A model generated the notes under the pieces. The model had not been told where the DNA came from. It saw nothing but the letters and a program-made list of their open reading frames with translations, and did not search any database. From Patescibacteria group bacterium (lineage in GTDB: Bacteria > Patescibacteriota > Doudnabacteria > UBA920), in NCBI GenBank assembly GCA_023484515.1, contig JAMDAY010000007.1, positions 1 to 50,178 of the forward strand: 50,178 nt of DNA, given 5' to 3'. Shown piece by piece: positions 1-8,504 of the stretch; position 1 is the first letter of the stretch, and each line of letters begins with the position of its first letter. The position numbers were made by a program, and so were the translations under genes.

Positions 1-1
1 C

Positions 2-97
2 GTTGATCGGGCAGTCAGAGAACTTAATCACCGTCCCAGAAAACGCTTAAACTACCTTACCCCTTACGAGGTCTTTGTTAAGGGCCTTAAGCCCTAA
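2..97 (+). CDS. IS30-family transposase, C-terminal fragment (cut by window edge)
   Basis: The reading frame open from the first bases ends at the stop at 95-97 and encodes about 31 residues. They include RELNHRPRKRLNYLTPYEVF, the usual C-terminus of the DDE integrase domain of IS30-family transposases (N-x-R-P-R-K-x-L-x-Y-x-T-P-x-E). The catalytic part lies outside the window. The roughly 30 bases after the stop (98-128) are where the right terminal inverted repeat of such an element would sit, but the left end is not visible to prove it. Whether the transposase is intact cannot be judged. Confidence 0.75.
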   Translation, partial: VDRAVRELNHRPRKRLNYLTPYEVFVKGLKP

Positions 98-270
98 GGG
101 CGGTTGCACTTCAAGCTAGAATGTAGGGCACTCGCTACACTCGCCAGCCCAATTGCCCCACCCACGCTCCCCGCGCCTCCTGTGTCATTCCGGACAATTT
201 GGAAAATATCAAATTTGACTCTCTCTCTAATCTGCTAATCTGAACTGTCACTCCAAAGGAGGTGGCTGTA

Positions 271-477
271 ATGGAAGAGGTCGCAGAAGAGTTGATGGCG
301 ATCGTAGAACGCCTGACTGTTCAGGCAACGAAAATGGCTATTCTGGGCGTTGATCCAAACCCGCTTTTTGAAGAAGCCCAAAAACTTCTCCATATCGCGA
401 CGATATTGGGATTGATGCAAATCCGAGCAACCCTGCTGGACGAAAAACCTACAAGCCAGCCGGGTATCGGCGGATAA
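271..477 (+). CDS. Small hypothetical protein (68 aa)
   Basis: An ATG at 271 follows a strong AAAGGAGG ribosome binding site (255-262), so this start is preferred over a GTG at 262 that overlaps the site. The product is acidic at the N-terminus (MEEVAEEL) and predicted mainly helical, with an amphipathic central part and a short Pro/Gly-rich tail (SQPGIGG). There is no signal peptide or cysteine, and I do not recognise the family. A strong intrinsic terminator follows 23 bp after the stop, so it looks like a single-gene unit. It sits just downstream of the IS30 end and is one of few genes here with a full AGGAGG site. It could be accessory DNA brought in with the element, but that is inference. 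Confidence 0.6.
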   Translation: MEEVAEELMAIVERLTVQATKMAILGVDPNPLFEEAQKLLHIATILGLMQIRATLLDEKPTSQPGIGG

Positions 478-500
478 CCGCCATATCCCCATATACAACG

Positions 501-548
501 CCGCCAGCAAGCCCCATTCGGGCAACTTGCTGGCGGTATATTTTTTTA
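501..548 (+). terminator. Intrinsic terminator of the 68-aa gene
   Basis: An 11-bp perfect stem (501-511 with 526-536, CCGCCAGCAAG/CTTGCTGGCGG) is followed within 5 bases by a run of seven T residues. Confidence 0.85.
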
Positions 549-561
549 TAATCACTGCCGG

Positions 562-603
562 ATCCTCTTGCGCTATTGTGCTAGCACAGTAGCGCAAGAG
601 GAT
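562..603. repeat. 42-bp near-perfect palindrome
   Basis: The two 21-base halves are reverse complements with one mismatch, and the centre is GCT|AGC. There is no T-run next to it, so it is not an obvious terminator. It belongs to a group of unusually long palindromes in this window. Confidence 0.8.
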
Positions 604-629
604 AAACGGCCAAAAGGCTGAAAATGGCT

Positions 630-669
630 AAAATAAACGGCTCAAATAGCCATTTGAGCCGTTTATTTT
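630..669. repeat. 40-bp palindrome, possible bidirectional terminator
   Basis: Perfect 18-bp arms (630-647 and 652-669) surround a 4-base centre. The stem ends are A/T-rich, so it could stop transcription from either side. It lies about 95 bp beyond the 3' end of the minus-strand dedA gene. Confidence 0.7.
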
Positions 670-763
670 GAAAAATATTATTATCTCACTTTATGCTGTC
701 AAATTGGGACAAGTAGCCGCCAGGCCTGTTTTTTAAGGGCATCCGATTATTGTTAAATAATTT

Positions 764-1393
764 TTACGCCTCGGCTTCCAGTTTCCTGTGCTTTAAATGC
801 CGGTAAAACCACCAGGCTATGCCAAGTATAATTAGCGCGACAATTGCAATATCCAGGCCGTGCAGCCTGTTACGGAAAGTCTCCCAATTTTCCCCCAGTT
901 TCATCCCCACGTATCCCAAAGGCAGGCACCAAAGGAAAGACCCGAAAAACGAATACCATAAAAATTTCCAAAAAGGCATTTTGGAAATTCCGGCTGGCAG
1001 GGAAATATAGGTGCGCACCACCGGCAGCAAGCGGCCCACAAAAGTGGAAAATACCCCGTACTTGGCAAAAAACTTGTCCGCCATTTTTAGGTCATGATGG
1101 GAAAACAAAATATACTTGCCGTACTTTTGAATAAACGGCCTGCCGCCTTTTAAGCCTATCCAGTATAAAATTGCCGAACCGACAGAAGAGCCAATACCTC
1201 CGGCCAAAGCAATCCCCCACAAATTCATCCTGCCCAGAAAAACCGCGTAACCGGAAAAAGGCATTATAATTTCACTGGGCAGCGGAATAGCTGCGCTCTC
1301 TATTGCCATAAGCAAGGCAACCCCCGGATAGCCGAGGGTGGAAATGGTATGGGTGACAAAGGAAGTAACGGTTGACAGAATTGATGAAATCAT
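764..1393 (-). CDS. DedA family integral membrane protein
   Basis: A 209-residue polytopic membrane protein. It has the DedA (SNARE-associated/VTT) hallmarks: an acidic proline-rich re-entrant segment ESAAIPLPSE around residues 32-41 and the conserved F-x-G-R-x-x-P-x-x-R-T motif followed by SLPAG around residues 117-135. DedA proteins are membrane transporters or scramblases linked to undecaprenyl-phosphate or phospholipid flipping and membrane homeostasis. Which substrate applies here cannot be read from sequence. Length is normal for the family, and a basic C-terminal tail (RHLKHRKLE) should be cytoplasmic. It lies 22 bp downstream of smc on the same strand and may be co-transcribed with it. 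Confidence 0.9.
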   Translation of the reverse strand: MISSILSTVTSFVTHTISTLGYPGVALLMAIESAAIPLPSEIIMPFSGYAVFLGRMNLWGIALAGGIGSSVGSAILYWIGLKGGRPFIQKYGKYILFSHHDLKMADKFFAKYGVFSTFVGRLLPVVRTYISLPAGISKMPFWKFLWYSFFGSFLWCLPLGYVGMKLGENWETFRNRLHGLDIAIVALIILGIAWWFYRHLKHRKLEAEA

Positions 1394-1415
1394 ATTTTAA
1401 AAATTTACAGGCATT

Positions 1416-4040
1416 TTATTTTGCGTATTGTTTTGCCTGGTCTAATTTTACGCTTAACAGTTTTGACACCCCGTCATCGCCCATAGTCACCCCGTAAAGG
1501 ATGCTGGCCTGGGCCATGGTTTCGCGGTTGTGGGTAATGGTCACAAACTGGGTCTGGTGCGACAAAGTGGACAAAATTTGCCCGAAGCGGATAGTGTTGG
1601 CGTCGTCCAAAGCCGCGTCCACCTCGTCCAAGACTACAAATGGTGACGGAAAGCAGGTCAAAAGGCTACACAGCAGGGCGATGGAAGTCAGCGCCCGCTC
1701 CCCGCCTGACAAAGCCTGAATGGACGAAAGTTTTTTGTTCGGCGGGGTGGCTTTAATGTCCACGCCAATAATATGGCTGCCGCCCTGCTCGTATTTCTGG
1801 ATAATTTTCTCTTCCGGGCGAAGCTTCTCTCCTTCAGTTTCATCTGCCGGTTCTTCTCCCGCTTCCGGTGCCGCCTCTTCCGCCGCAGCTTCCTCTTTCA
1901 ATACGCTTAAATACGCCCGGCCGCCGTTGAAAAGCAAACGGAAGTAATTTTCAAACTTTTCGTTTACCTTATGGAAGGCCTCGTTGAATTTTTGCTTTAT
2001 ATGGACGTCTAATTCGTCAATAATATTGCGCAAGTCCGTCATTCCCTGTTTAAGATCGTTTACCTGGGCTGTGAGATTGGTATATCTGGATTCCGTCTCG
2101 CGATACTCCTTTAAGGTCAGTTCGTCCATGCCGCCTATCATTTCCAATTGGTTTTTTAGCCTTAAGATTTTTTCTTCCAGACCTTCGGTCTGTCCGGCGG
2201 GGCGCTCTTTTTGCAGCAACTCCCAAATGCCGGCTCCCAATACGCGCAACGCTTCTTCCCGCAAAATGTCCATTTGGGTATCGTATTTGGCCTTTTCCAC
2301 CTGCAACTGCGACTGCTGGTCTTTTGTCTTGGAAAGCTGGTCCTGCTGCGCGCGCAACTGGTTTTCGCTTTGATGAATTACTTTTTGCTTGGCCGTTTCC
2401 TCGTCATAATATGACTTTAACGAATCCTCCAATGCTGCCACCTCTTTGGCCTGCGTTTCCACTTCGGCCTTAATGCGGTATTCTTCCGCTACCAGGCTTT
2501 GCCAAAATTCGTCAATTGAACTGCTCTGGGCTTTTTTCAGTTCCAGCTCCAAATGCAATTTTTCCTGCTGCAATTTTTGCAGCTCTTTTTCCAAAAATTC
2601 CAGTTGGATTTTTTCCTTAGACGCTTTTATGTCCAGGCCGGCGGCCAGCTTGTCGGCTTCCTCTTTTTGCTTTAGCACCCCCTCCAATTCGCGCTGAAAC
2701 GCGGCCAAAGCCGCTTCCGGATTTCGCACTGTCTCCTTAGCCACGCTTTTAAACCGGATAAAACCTTGCTGCAAATTTTCCACTAAAGATTTAACCTGCC
2801 CAATGTCCTGGCTCTGCTGAACTTGAGTCTGAAATTCCAGAAAAACCTTGTCTAAGGCTTCCAATTCCAGGTCGAACAGCGACCAGTCTATCTGTACCGG
2901 ATTTTTGGAACTGGCGTAAAGCTTGTCCAATTTTTGGGTAATTTGCTGCAACGCCTGGCGTTGCTGCTGCAACTCCCGGCCGGCTTGGTTAAAATTATTT
3001 TGGGCTGCGCCAATTTTTTCCCCGACTTCCAAAATTTGCCGTTCTTTGTTATGCAATTCCACCTGTAAAGTCCGGGCGTCGCCGACATTGGCGGTTTTTT
3101 GGCTTTGCATTTTGCCGCGGACCAGGCTTAAATCTTCCAACAATTTATTCTTTTGGCTTTGGAATTTATTTAACCGGTCTTGCAAATCCTTGTATTTTCC
3201 GCTAGCGCCGTTGCTTTGCGCCTCCATGTTTTCAAGCCGCTGCCGTTCGCGCTGGATTATTTCTTCCTGTCTGGCTCGCTCTTCCTGCAGCAAAGCCAGT
3301 CGCTGCTGGAAACTATCCAAAGCGGTTTTTAAATTCCAGTAGGACTTGCCGTAAAATTCCTGCTGTAAAATTTTCAAATCAGTTTCCAACTGCGCGCGCG
3401 CTTCCATTTTTTTTGCCTGCCTTCTCAGGCTTTTCAGGCGCGGCTCTATTTCGTTGATCAAGTCTTCGGCGCGCATCAAATTATTGGCCGTCTGCTCCAG
3501 GCGGCGCAGGGTTTTTTCGCGCTTAATCTGGTAGGTCTTAATCCCGCTGGCTTCGTCCAGTAAATTTTTCACTTCGGCCGGCCCCTGCAAGATCATCTGG
3601 TCAATGGTGCCCTGTCCGATTACGGTATAGCGCGACGTGCCAATGTTGCTTTTTAAAACCAGGTCAATAATGTCCAACAGCCGGACGCGGTTGCCGTTAA
3701 GCAGGTATTCGCTCTCGCCGCTGCGGTCAATGCGCCGGCCAATGCTGACTTCCGCGGCATCCACCGGAATGCGGCGGTCGCGATTGTCAAACGTGGCAAC
3801 AACCTCGGCAAAACCCAGGCGCGTTTTTTTGTCACTGCCCGCGAATATCACGTCTTCGCTTTTCTTGCCACGGATCAGCTTTGGCGATTGTTCGCCCAGC
3901 ACCCAGCGAATGGCGTCCGCCACATTGCTTTTGCCGCTGCCATTGGGCCCCACCACAGCAATAATCCCCTGGGAAAATTCCAAGGCGGTCTTTTGCGCGA
4001 ACGACTTGAATCCGTGGATTTCTAAGCGTTTTAAATACAT
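1416..4040 (-). CDS. smc: Chromosome segregation SMC ATPase, short form apparently lacking a canonical hinge
   Basis: An 874-residue SMC-type ATPase for chromosome organisation. The N-terminal head carries Walker A GPNGSGKSN (residues 31-39). Two long Gln/Glu/Lys-rich coiled-coil regions follow. The C-terminal head has the ABC signature ALSGGERAL (about 776) and Walker B VVLDEVDAALDD (about 803). Bacterial SMC is usually about 1150-1200 residues. The middle (about 330-520) reads as helical sequence without the Gly-rich globular hinge expected there. An acidic low-complexity insertion (about 712-742, rich in E and A) interrupts the C-terminal head. ATG at 4038-4040 has no Shine-Dalgarno, and a TATTAT box lies only 4 bases upstream, suggesting an almost leaderless mRNA. 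A RecN- or SbcC-like role is less likely because the head termini match SMC. Confidence 0.88.
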   Translation of the reverse strand: MYLKRLEIHGFKSFAQKTALEFSQGIIAVVGPNGSGKSNVADAIRWVLGEQSPKLIRGKKSEDVIFAGSDKKTRLGFAEVVATFDNRDRRIPVDAAEVSIGRRIDRSGESEYLLNGNRVRLLDIIDLVLKSNIGTSRYTVIGQGTIDQMILQGPAEVKNLLDEASGIKTYQIKREKTLRRLEQTANNLMRAEDLINEIEPRLKSLRRQAKKMEARAQLETDLKILQQEFYGKSYWNLKTALDSFQQRLALLQEERARQEEIIQRERQRLENMEAQSNGASGKYKDLQDRLNKFQSQKNKLLEDLSLVRGKMQSQKTANVGDARTLQVELHNKERQILEVGEKIGAAQNNFNQAGRELQQQRQALQQITQKLDKLYASSKNPVQIDWSLFDLELEALDKVFLEFQTQVQQSQDIGQVKSLVENLQQGFIRFKSVAKETVRNPEAALAAFQRELEGVLKQKEEADKLAAGLDIKASKEKIQLEFLEKELQKLQQEKLHLELELKKAQSSSIDEFWQSLVAEEYRIKAEVETQAKEVAALEDSLKSYYDEETAKQKVIHQSENQLRAQQDQLSKTKDQQSQLQVEKAKYDTQMDILREEALRVLGAGIWELLQKERPAGQTEGLEEKILRLKNQLEMIGGMDELTLKEYRETESRYTNLTAQVNDLKQGMTDLRNIIDELDVHIKQKFNEAFHKVNEKFENYFRLLFNGGRAYLSVLKEEAAAEEAAPEAGEEPADETEGEKLRPEEKIIQKYEQGGSHIIGVDIKATPPNKKLSSIQALSGGERALTSIALLCSLLTCFPSPFVVLDEVDAALDDANTIRFGQILSTLSHQTQFVTITHNRETMAQASILYGVTMGDDGVSKLLSVKLDQAKQYAK

Positions 4041-4062
4041 AGTTATAATATCAAACTTAAAA

Positions 4063-4195
4063 CTTCAAATAACAAATAATTCCAAATATTAAATATCCAA
4101 AAGCTTGCAAATTGGGGAAATTTGGATATTGGATGTTTGAAAATTGGGCATTTATTGGGAATTTGTTATTTGATATTTGTAATTTATTGTAACTG
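4063..4195. repeat. AT-rich inverted-repeat tract
   Basis: The tract between smc and rnc is made of degenerate units such as ATTTGTTATTTGA and GGATATTGGA. The left half (4063-4115) is roughly the reverse complement of the right half (4120-4195), so the DNA could fold on itself. Related units recur at 4925, 13524, 13971, 15296, 24985, 41240 and inside murF. Confidence 0.65.
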
Positions 4196-4222
4196 TTTGT
4201 TTTTCTTGTATTTCGTAAGAGA

Positions 4223-4915
4223 TTAAAAACTATTATTTTTTAAGGCGTTCTCCGCGGCCGAAAGTTCCGCTTCCTGCTTGGAAGGGCCGCTGCCGCGGCC
4301 GACTTCAATAGTGCCGACCATGGCGGCAATTACGAAAACCTTATTGTGGTCAGGGCCGGTTTCATTTACCACGCTGTAAGTGGGGGTAATGCCCCGCTTT
4401 TCCTGGACCAATTCCTGCAGGCGCGACTTGGGATCCAAGTATTTTTCCCCGGCGATAATTTTCGGCAATTCCACTAAAACTTCCTTTTCTATAAAATTCC
4501 TCGTGGCGTCATAGCCGCCGTCCAAATACAAGGCGCCTATGACCGCTTCAATGCAGTTGGCCAATATAACCTGCCGCGCGCGCCCCGTGTCTTTGGCTTC
4601 GCCCCGCGACATCAGCAAAAAATTTTCCAAGCCCAAGCGCTTGGCAATATCGGACAACATTTTATAATTCACCAGTGCGCTGCGAAAATTGGTCAGTTCC
4701 CCCTCCGGATGCGGATAATTTTTATACAAATGTTCCGTGGCTACCAGCTCCAGCACCGCGTCGCCTAAAAATTCCAACCGCTCGTTATGGGGCAAATGGA
4801 AACCGCGGTTCTCGTTCAGGTAGGACCGGTGGGTAAAGGCGGAAAGGAAAAGTTCGGGATTATTAATTGGGGTTCGTAACACTTTCTCTAACTCTGGCTG
4901 GTCTAAAGTGGGCAT
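4223..4915 (-). CDS. rnc: Ribonuclease III
   Basis: A 230-residue double-strand-specific endoribonuclease for rRNA and mRNA processing. The N-terminal catalytic domain holds the family signature NERLEFLGDAVLELVATE (about residues 43-60) with the metal-binding Glu and Asp, and a second acidic cluster near IEAVIGALYLDGG (about 119-131). The C-terminal double-stranded-RNA-binding domain starts near DPKSRLQELVQ (about 160) and ends AEAEL-like with a run of small residues before NNSF. Length and domain order are standard. It lies downstream of the tRNA-Val gene on the same strand, separated by hairpin repeats. Confidence 0.96.
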   Translation of the reverse strand: MPTLDQPELEKVLRTPINNPELFLSAFTHRSYLNENRGFHLPHNERLEFLGDAVLELVATEHLYKNYPHPEGELTNFRSALVNYKMLSDIAKRLGLENFLLMSRGEAKDTGRARQVILANCIEAVIGALYLDGGYDATRNFIEKEVLVELPKIIAGEKYLDPKSRLQELVQEKRGITPTYSVVNETGPDHNKVFVIAAMVGTIEVGRGSGPSKQEAELSAAENALKNNSF

Positions 4916-4924
4916 TTAGGATTA

Positions 4925-4985
4925 AATTCCTAATATCCAATTTCTAATTCCCAATAAAGATTGGGTATTGGAAATTGGAGATTAC
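4925..4985. repeat. AT-rich hairpin repeat between rnc and tRNA-Val
   Basis: Units of the form ATATCCAATTTCTAATTCCCAAT are followed by their approximate reverse complement (ATTGGGTATTGGAAATTGG), giving a stem of about 23 bp with mismatches around a short loop. It is the same repeat family as at 4063 and 15296. Confidence 0.65.
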
Positions 4986-4993
4986 TTATGATA

Positions 4994-5068
4994 TGGTGGG
5001 CGGTATAGGGATTGAACCTATGGCCTACTCTACGTCAAAGAGTCGCTCTACCACTGAGCTAACCGCCC
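4994..5068 (-). tRNA. tRNA-Val (anticodon GAC)
   Basis: The minus strand folds as a full cloverleaf: acceptor GGGCGGT/ACCGCCC, D-stem GCTC/GAGC, anticodon stem ACTCT/AGAGT with loop TTGACGT (GAC at 34-36), and T-loop TTCAATC. The discriminator A and CCA are encoded. Confidence 0.95.
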
Positions 5069-5095
5069 TTATTACGATAAATGACTTAATGCTAT

Positions 5096-6025
5096 TTAAA
5101 CAGGGGCTACCGGAGAAACAAACATTTCCTTGGATTTGGCCGGTTCTTCGCCTTTTACGGGCGTCACCATTTGCAGGAAAAAAAGCAGCAAGGCAGTATT
5201 TAAAAAAACATTCAAACCGGCCAAAAGCAGCCAAAAGAAAAATGCTTCCAGTCCCTTCGCTGTTAACAGCATAGCAGAAAATCCAAAATTACCCAAGTTG
5301 CCCGAACTGAACAGGTTAATAAAAATTTTAGTTAAAAAAATCAGCGACACCCCTACCATGAAGCTGACACCGTAAATTATTATCAGCAAAAAAGTCAGTC
5401 CCAAAATTTGGCTCCAGTTAGTAACAAAAAAATCCGTCCCTAAATTCAGGGCTTTGCCGAAATTATGCTTAAATATAACAATAAAATAAAACGTAAAAAT
5501 ATTCAGGCAGGAAATGGTAAAGGCCAGCGGGATAAAGAACAAAGACCCCAGGATCCAAAACAAAATCTGGTAAGCGGGATCGCTAATAAGCAAAAACGGC
5601 GCTCCCAGCAGCCCAAAAGCTACAATAACCATTAAAGCCGAAGTCAGCAGGCTGACTTTAACGGTTGGCCACATAAACTGCGCGCTCTTTTTTCCCTGTT
5701 CCCGCACTTCCGGCCGCTTGGTTTCCAAAATTGACCGGGTGGACAAAATAAGCATTATCTTGCTCCAATTGGTCAGCAAAAGCCCCAGTACGGAAACAAG
5801 CAAAATTGTCAGACTGAGCAAGGCCAATTTACCGGGATGATCCTGGAAAAAAACCAACAGATCGCCAATGGTGGCGCGCTTGCTTAAATCCCGCAAGGGA
5901 ATATCCTGGAAATGCAAAAAATTCAAATTAAAAGCTCCAATAACAAACAGCCCGAAGACCCATAGGATCAAATAATGCCTGGTAATCCTATAGGAATCTT
6001 TTAATATCTTGGTATAAGACAACAT
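5096..6025 (-). CDS. Hypothetical polytopic membrane protein (309 aa)
   Basis: A 309-residue protein with about six hydrophobic helices. They lie roughly at residues 18-36, 68-88, 120-145, 150-185, 200-235 and 255-285, separated by short polar loops. A basic N-terminus (KILKDSYRITRHY) and a charged C-terminal tail after the last helix (VKGEEPAKSKE) suggest both ends are cytoplasmic. No catalytic motif is visible and I do not recognise a named family. The layout resembles the membrane domain found N-terminal to some glycerophosphodiesterases and many uncharacterised CPR proteins, which is only a weak analogy. It lies 83 bp downstream of ftsH on the same strand. A link to membrane-protein quality control is possible but unproven. 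Confidence 0.7.
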   Translation of the reverse strand: MLSYTKILKDSYRITRHYLILWVFGLFVIGAFNLNFLHFQDIPLRDLSKRATIGDLLVFFQDHPGKLALLSLTILLVSVLGLLLTNWSKIMLILSTRSILETKRPEVREQGKKSAQFMWPTVKVSLLTSALMVIVAFGLLGAPFLLISDPAYQILFWILGSLFFIPLAFTISCLNIFTFYFIVIFKHNFGKALNLGTDFFVTNWSQILGLTFLLIIIYGVSFMVGVSLIFLTKIFINLFSSGNLGNFGFSAMLLTAKGLEAFFFWLLLAGLNVFLNTALLLFFLQMVTPVKGEEPAKSKEMFVSPVAPV

Positions 6026-6108
6026 AAATTACTAACGGAATAAAAACCAGCAAAAATCACGAATAAGCTTAGTTATCAGATTTCCCCTAAAGCTGCCCTT
6101 GATCCAAG

Positions 6109-7986
6109 CTACACAGATGTTTCTTCTGTCGGCAAAGCCTGAAATTCCGGGACTTTCTTTTTCTCGGCCGGAATTATGTCCTTAACTATTTCGTTAAATT
6201 GTTCCTGTTCCAAGGTTTCTTCCTTAACCAGCCTTTGGGCAATGGTTTCCAGGTAGCTGCGGTATTTTACCAGCAAGTCAGTGGCCGTTTGCAGGCCCTG
6301 CCGCATTATTTTGCTGACTTCCTCGTCAATCTTCCTGGCCACTTCTTCGCTGTAATTTTTTTGTTCCGTAATTTCCCTGCCTAAAAATACCATTTCGTGA
6401 TGGTCGCCCAGGGAAACCGGTCCTAATTCTTCGCTCATGCCGTAATTCATGACCAGCCTGCGGGCCATGCTAGTGGCCACTTTCAGGTCGTTGGAAGCGC
6501 CAGTAGTCAATTCCTTGAAGATTAGTTTTTCCGCGGCATAACCGCCAAGCAACGCCGCAATTTCGTCCAAAAAGCTTTGCCGCGTGTGCAAATGCTTGTC
6601 TTCCACCGGCAGCTTCATGGTATAGCCGGCAGCCCGGCCGCGGGAAATAATGGAAACTTTATGCACCGGATCGGAATTAGGCAGAACCGTGCCCACCAGC
6701 GCATGGCCGCCTTCGTGAAAAGCGGTAATCTCTTTTTCCTGGGGGGAAAGAATGTGACTTTTGCGCTGCGGCCCGAGCATGACTTTTTCTATGGATTCGC
6801 GCAATTCCATATTTCCAATTTCCTTTTTATTCAGCCTGGCGGCTAAAATGGCAGATTCGTTTATTAAATTGGCCAGGTCCGCCCCGGAAAAACCCGGAGT
6901 GCGTTCCGCAATCTTGCGCAAATTCACGTCTTTGGCTAAAGGCTTGTTTTTAGCATGGACCTTCAGAATTTCCTCGCGGTCGCGGATATCCGGCAAATCC
7001 AGGACCACCTGGCGGTCAAAACGGCCGGGACGGAGCAGCGCCGGATCCAGCACGTCCGGGCGGTTGGTTGCCGCCATTACGATAACGTTGGTATCGGTTT
7101 CAAACCCGTCCATCTCCACTAAAATCTGGTTTAAAGTCTGTTCGCGCTCGTCATGGCCGCCTCCCAGGCCGGCTCCGCGCTGGCGGCCGACCGCGTCAAT
7201 TTCGTCAATAAATATTATGCAGGGGGCGTTCCGCTTGGCCTTTTTGAACAAATCCCGCACGCGGGCGGCGCCCACGCCCACGAACATCTCCACGAATTCG
7301 CTGCCGGAGATATGGAAAAACGGCACATTGGCTTCGCCGGCCACGGCCCGCGACAACAAGGTTTTCCCTACGCCGGGGGAACCGAGCAATAAAACGCCTC
7401 GCGGAATTTTTGCCCCCAGGGACAAAAACTTCTGCGGAAAACGCAAAAACTCCACAATTTCCTTTAATTCTTCTTTGGCTTCCTTGGCTCCGGCCACGTC
7501 CATAAACTTTACGCGGTTTTTGCGCTCGTCATTCAGCCGGACCGAGCTTTGCCCAAAACTCAAGGCGCGGTTATTGGTGCCTTGCACCTGCCTCATTAGG
7601 AAGTAAATGAAAACGGAAATTAGCACTAACGGAATCAAATACGGCAAAACCGCGCTGGCCAAATTGGTGGCCACGGATCCGGTTTTATATTCCACGTTTA
7701 TGTCGCCTAACTTGCCGGGATCTGCGCCTAAATCTTTCAACGCGGCTACGGCGTCGGTATTTTTGCCCAAATTTGCCGAATCTTGCGTGCTGCTGTCCTT
7801 TAATTTTGCCGTGACCGTACTGTCGGTCACCGCCAGGCTGTCCACCTTGCCCTGGTTTACCAAATTCTTAATTTCCGTCAGCGGCACCTGGTTGACCTTG
7901 CTGTTATCGGAAAAGGCGGCAAAAATTCCGGTAATAAACAAAAAACCGATTAAAATAAAAATAATGTTCTTAACAATTTTTCCCAT
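6109..7986 (-). CDS. ftsH: ATP-dependent zinc metalloprotease FtsH
   Basis: A 625-residue membrane-anchored AAA+ protease that degrades misfolded and regulatory proteins. A first transmembrane helix (about 7-25) and a second (about 112-132) flank an extracytoplasmic domain. The AAA module has Walker A GSPGVGKT (about 200-207), Walker [16 protein letters not shown], and the second region of homology ending in RPGRFDRQV. The peptidase zinc site HEGGH is near residue 423. Length and order are normal. The ATG at 7984-7986 is preceded by AAGGAAAATT, a usable ribosome binding site. It appears to be a separate unit, since the next gene upstream is tRNA-Leu. Confidence 0.97.
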   Translation of the reverse strand: MGKIVKNIIFILIGFLFITGIFAAFSDNSKVNQVPLTEIKNLVNQGKVDSLAVTDSTVTAKLKDSSTQDSANLGKNTDAVAALKDLGADPGKLGDINVEYKTGSVATNLASAVLPYLIPLVLISVFIYFLMRQVQGTNNRALSFGQSSVRLNDERKNRVKFMDVAGAKEAKEELKEIVEFLRFPQKFLSLGAKIPRGVLLLGSPGVGKTLLSRAVAGEANVPFFHISGSEFVEMFVGVGAARVRDLFKKAKRNAPCIIFIDEIDAVGRQRGAGLGGGHDEREQTLNQILVEMDGFETDTNVIVMAATNRPDVLDPALLRPGRFDRQVVLDLPDIRDREEILKVHAKNKPLAKDVNLRKIAERTPGFSGADLANLINESAILAARLNKKEIGNMELRESIEKVMLGPQRKSHILSPQEKEITAFHEGGHALVGTVLPNSDPVHKVSIISRGRAAGYTMKLPVEDKHLHTRQSFLDEIAALLGGYAAEKLIFKELTTGASNDLKVATSMARRLVMNYGMSEELGPVSLGDHHEMVFLGREITEQKNYSEEVARKIDEEVSKIMRQGLQTATDLLVKYRSYLETIAQRLVKEETLEQEQFNEIVKDIIPAEKKKVPEFQALPTEETSV

Positions 7987-8302
7987 AATTTTCCTTAAAT
8001 GAATCCAAAATTAAAAATAATTTTTCTCCTGATTGATTAACAACAATCCTTTATCAGCAGATTTATATTATACAATTTATATGACGTAAAATCAAGCCCG
8101 AGTTTACCTGAAATTATGGGCAGTTTGGGAAAATTGATGTTGCTTGAAGATAAAATAATAAGTTTAACGGCTTAGCCGACCCTGTTTGCGCTTTCAATAA
8201 ACTTAAGATGTTTGCAACACTTAGCTCCGATTTGCTGACTGCAGTCCTACTTCGCATAAAGCTTCGTAGGATAAATCGTAGCTTTAGCGAAGAAGTGGTG
8301 GG

Positions 8303-8326
8303 CCACGTCGTTCGCGAACGACGTGG
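8303..8326. repeat. 24-bp perfect palindrome touching tRNA-Leu 3' end
   Basis: Two 12-base halves (CCACGTCGTTCG and its complement) form a perfect palindrome whose last three bases are the encoded CCA of tRNA-Leu. The flanking 9-mer GTGGTGGGC is present on both sides (8295 and 8323). It could end the tRNA transcript, but there is no T-run. Confidence 0.75.
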
Positions 8327-8410
8327 TGGGCGAGGAGGGACTCGAACCCTCACTCTCTTTCGAGAATGCGCTCCTAAGGCGCACGCCTATGCCAATTCGG
8401 CTACTCGCCC
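8324..8410 (-). tRNA. tRNA-Leu (anticodon UAG)
   Basis: The minus strand gives acceptor GGGCGAG/CTCGCCC, anticodon stem TGCGC/GCGCA with loop CTTAGGA (UAG), the long variable arm expected for leucine, T-loop TTCGAGT, discriminator A and encoded CCA. Confidence 0.95.
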
Positions 8411-8504
8411 AAAAACCCTATATATTGTAGCGTTTCAGTCTTAAATTGGCAATTTTGGAAAACAAAAAAACACGCGTAGTGCGTATTTAATTGTTGCTAA
8501 AATA

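Noticed and set aside
235-597. 120-aa minus-strand ORF over the small gene at 271
   Set aside because: It overlaps a gene with a strong ribosome binding site and crosses that gene's terminator and a palindrome, with no ribosome binding site of its own.
8114-8353. 79-aa minus-strand ORF
   Set aside because: It overlaps the tRNA-Leu gene and the adjoining palindrome, and its Arg/Pro-rich start is translated tRNA.
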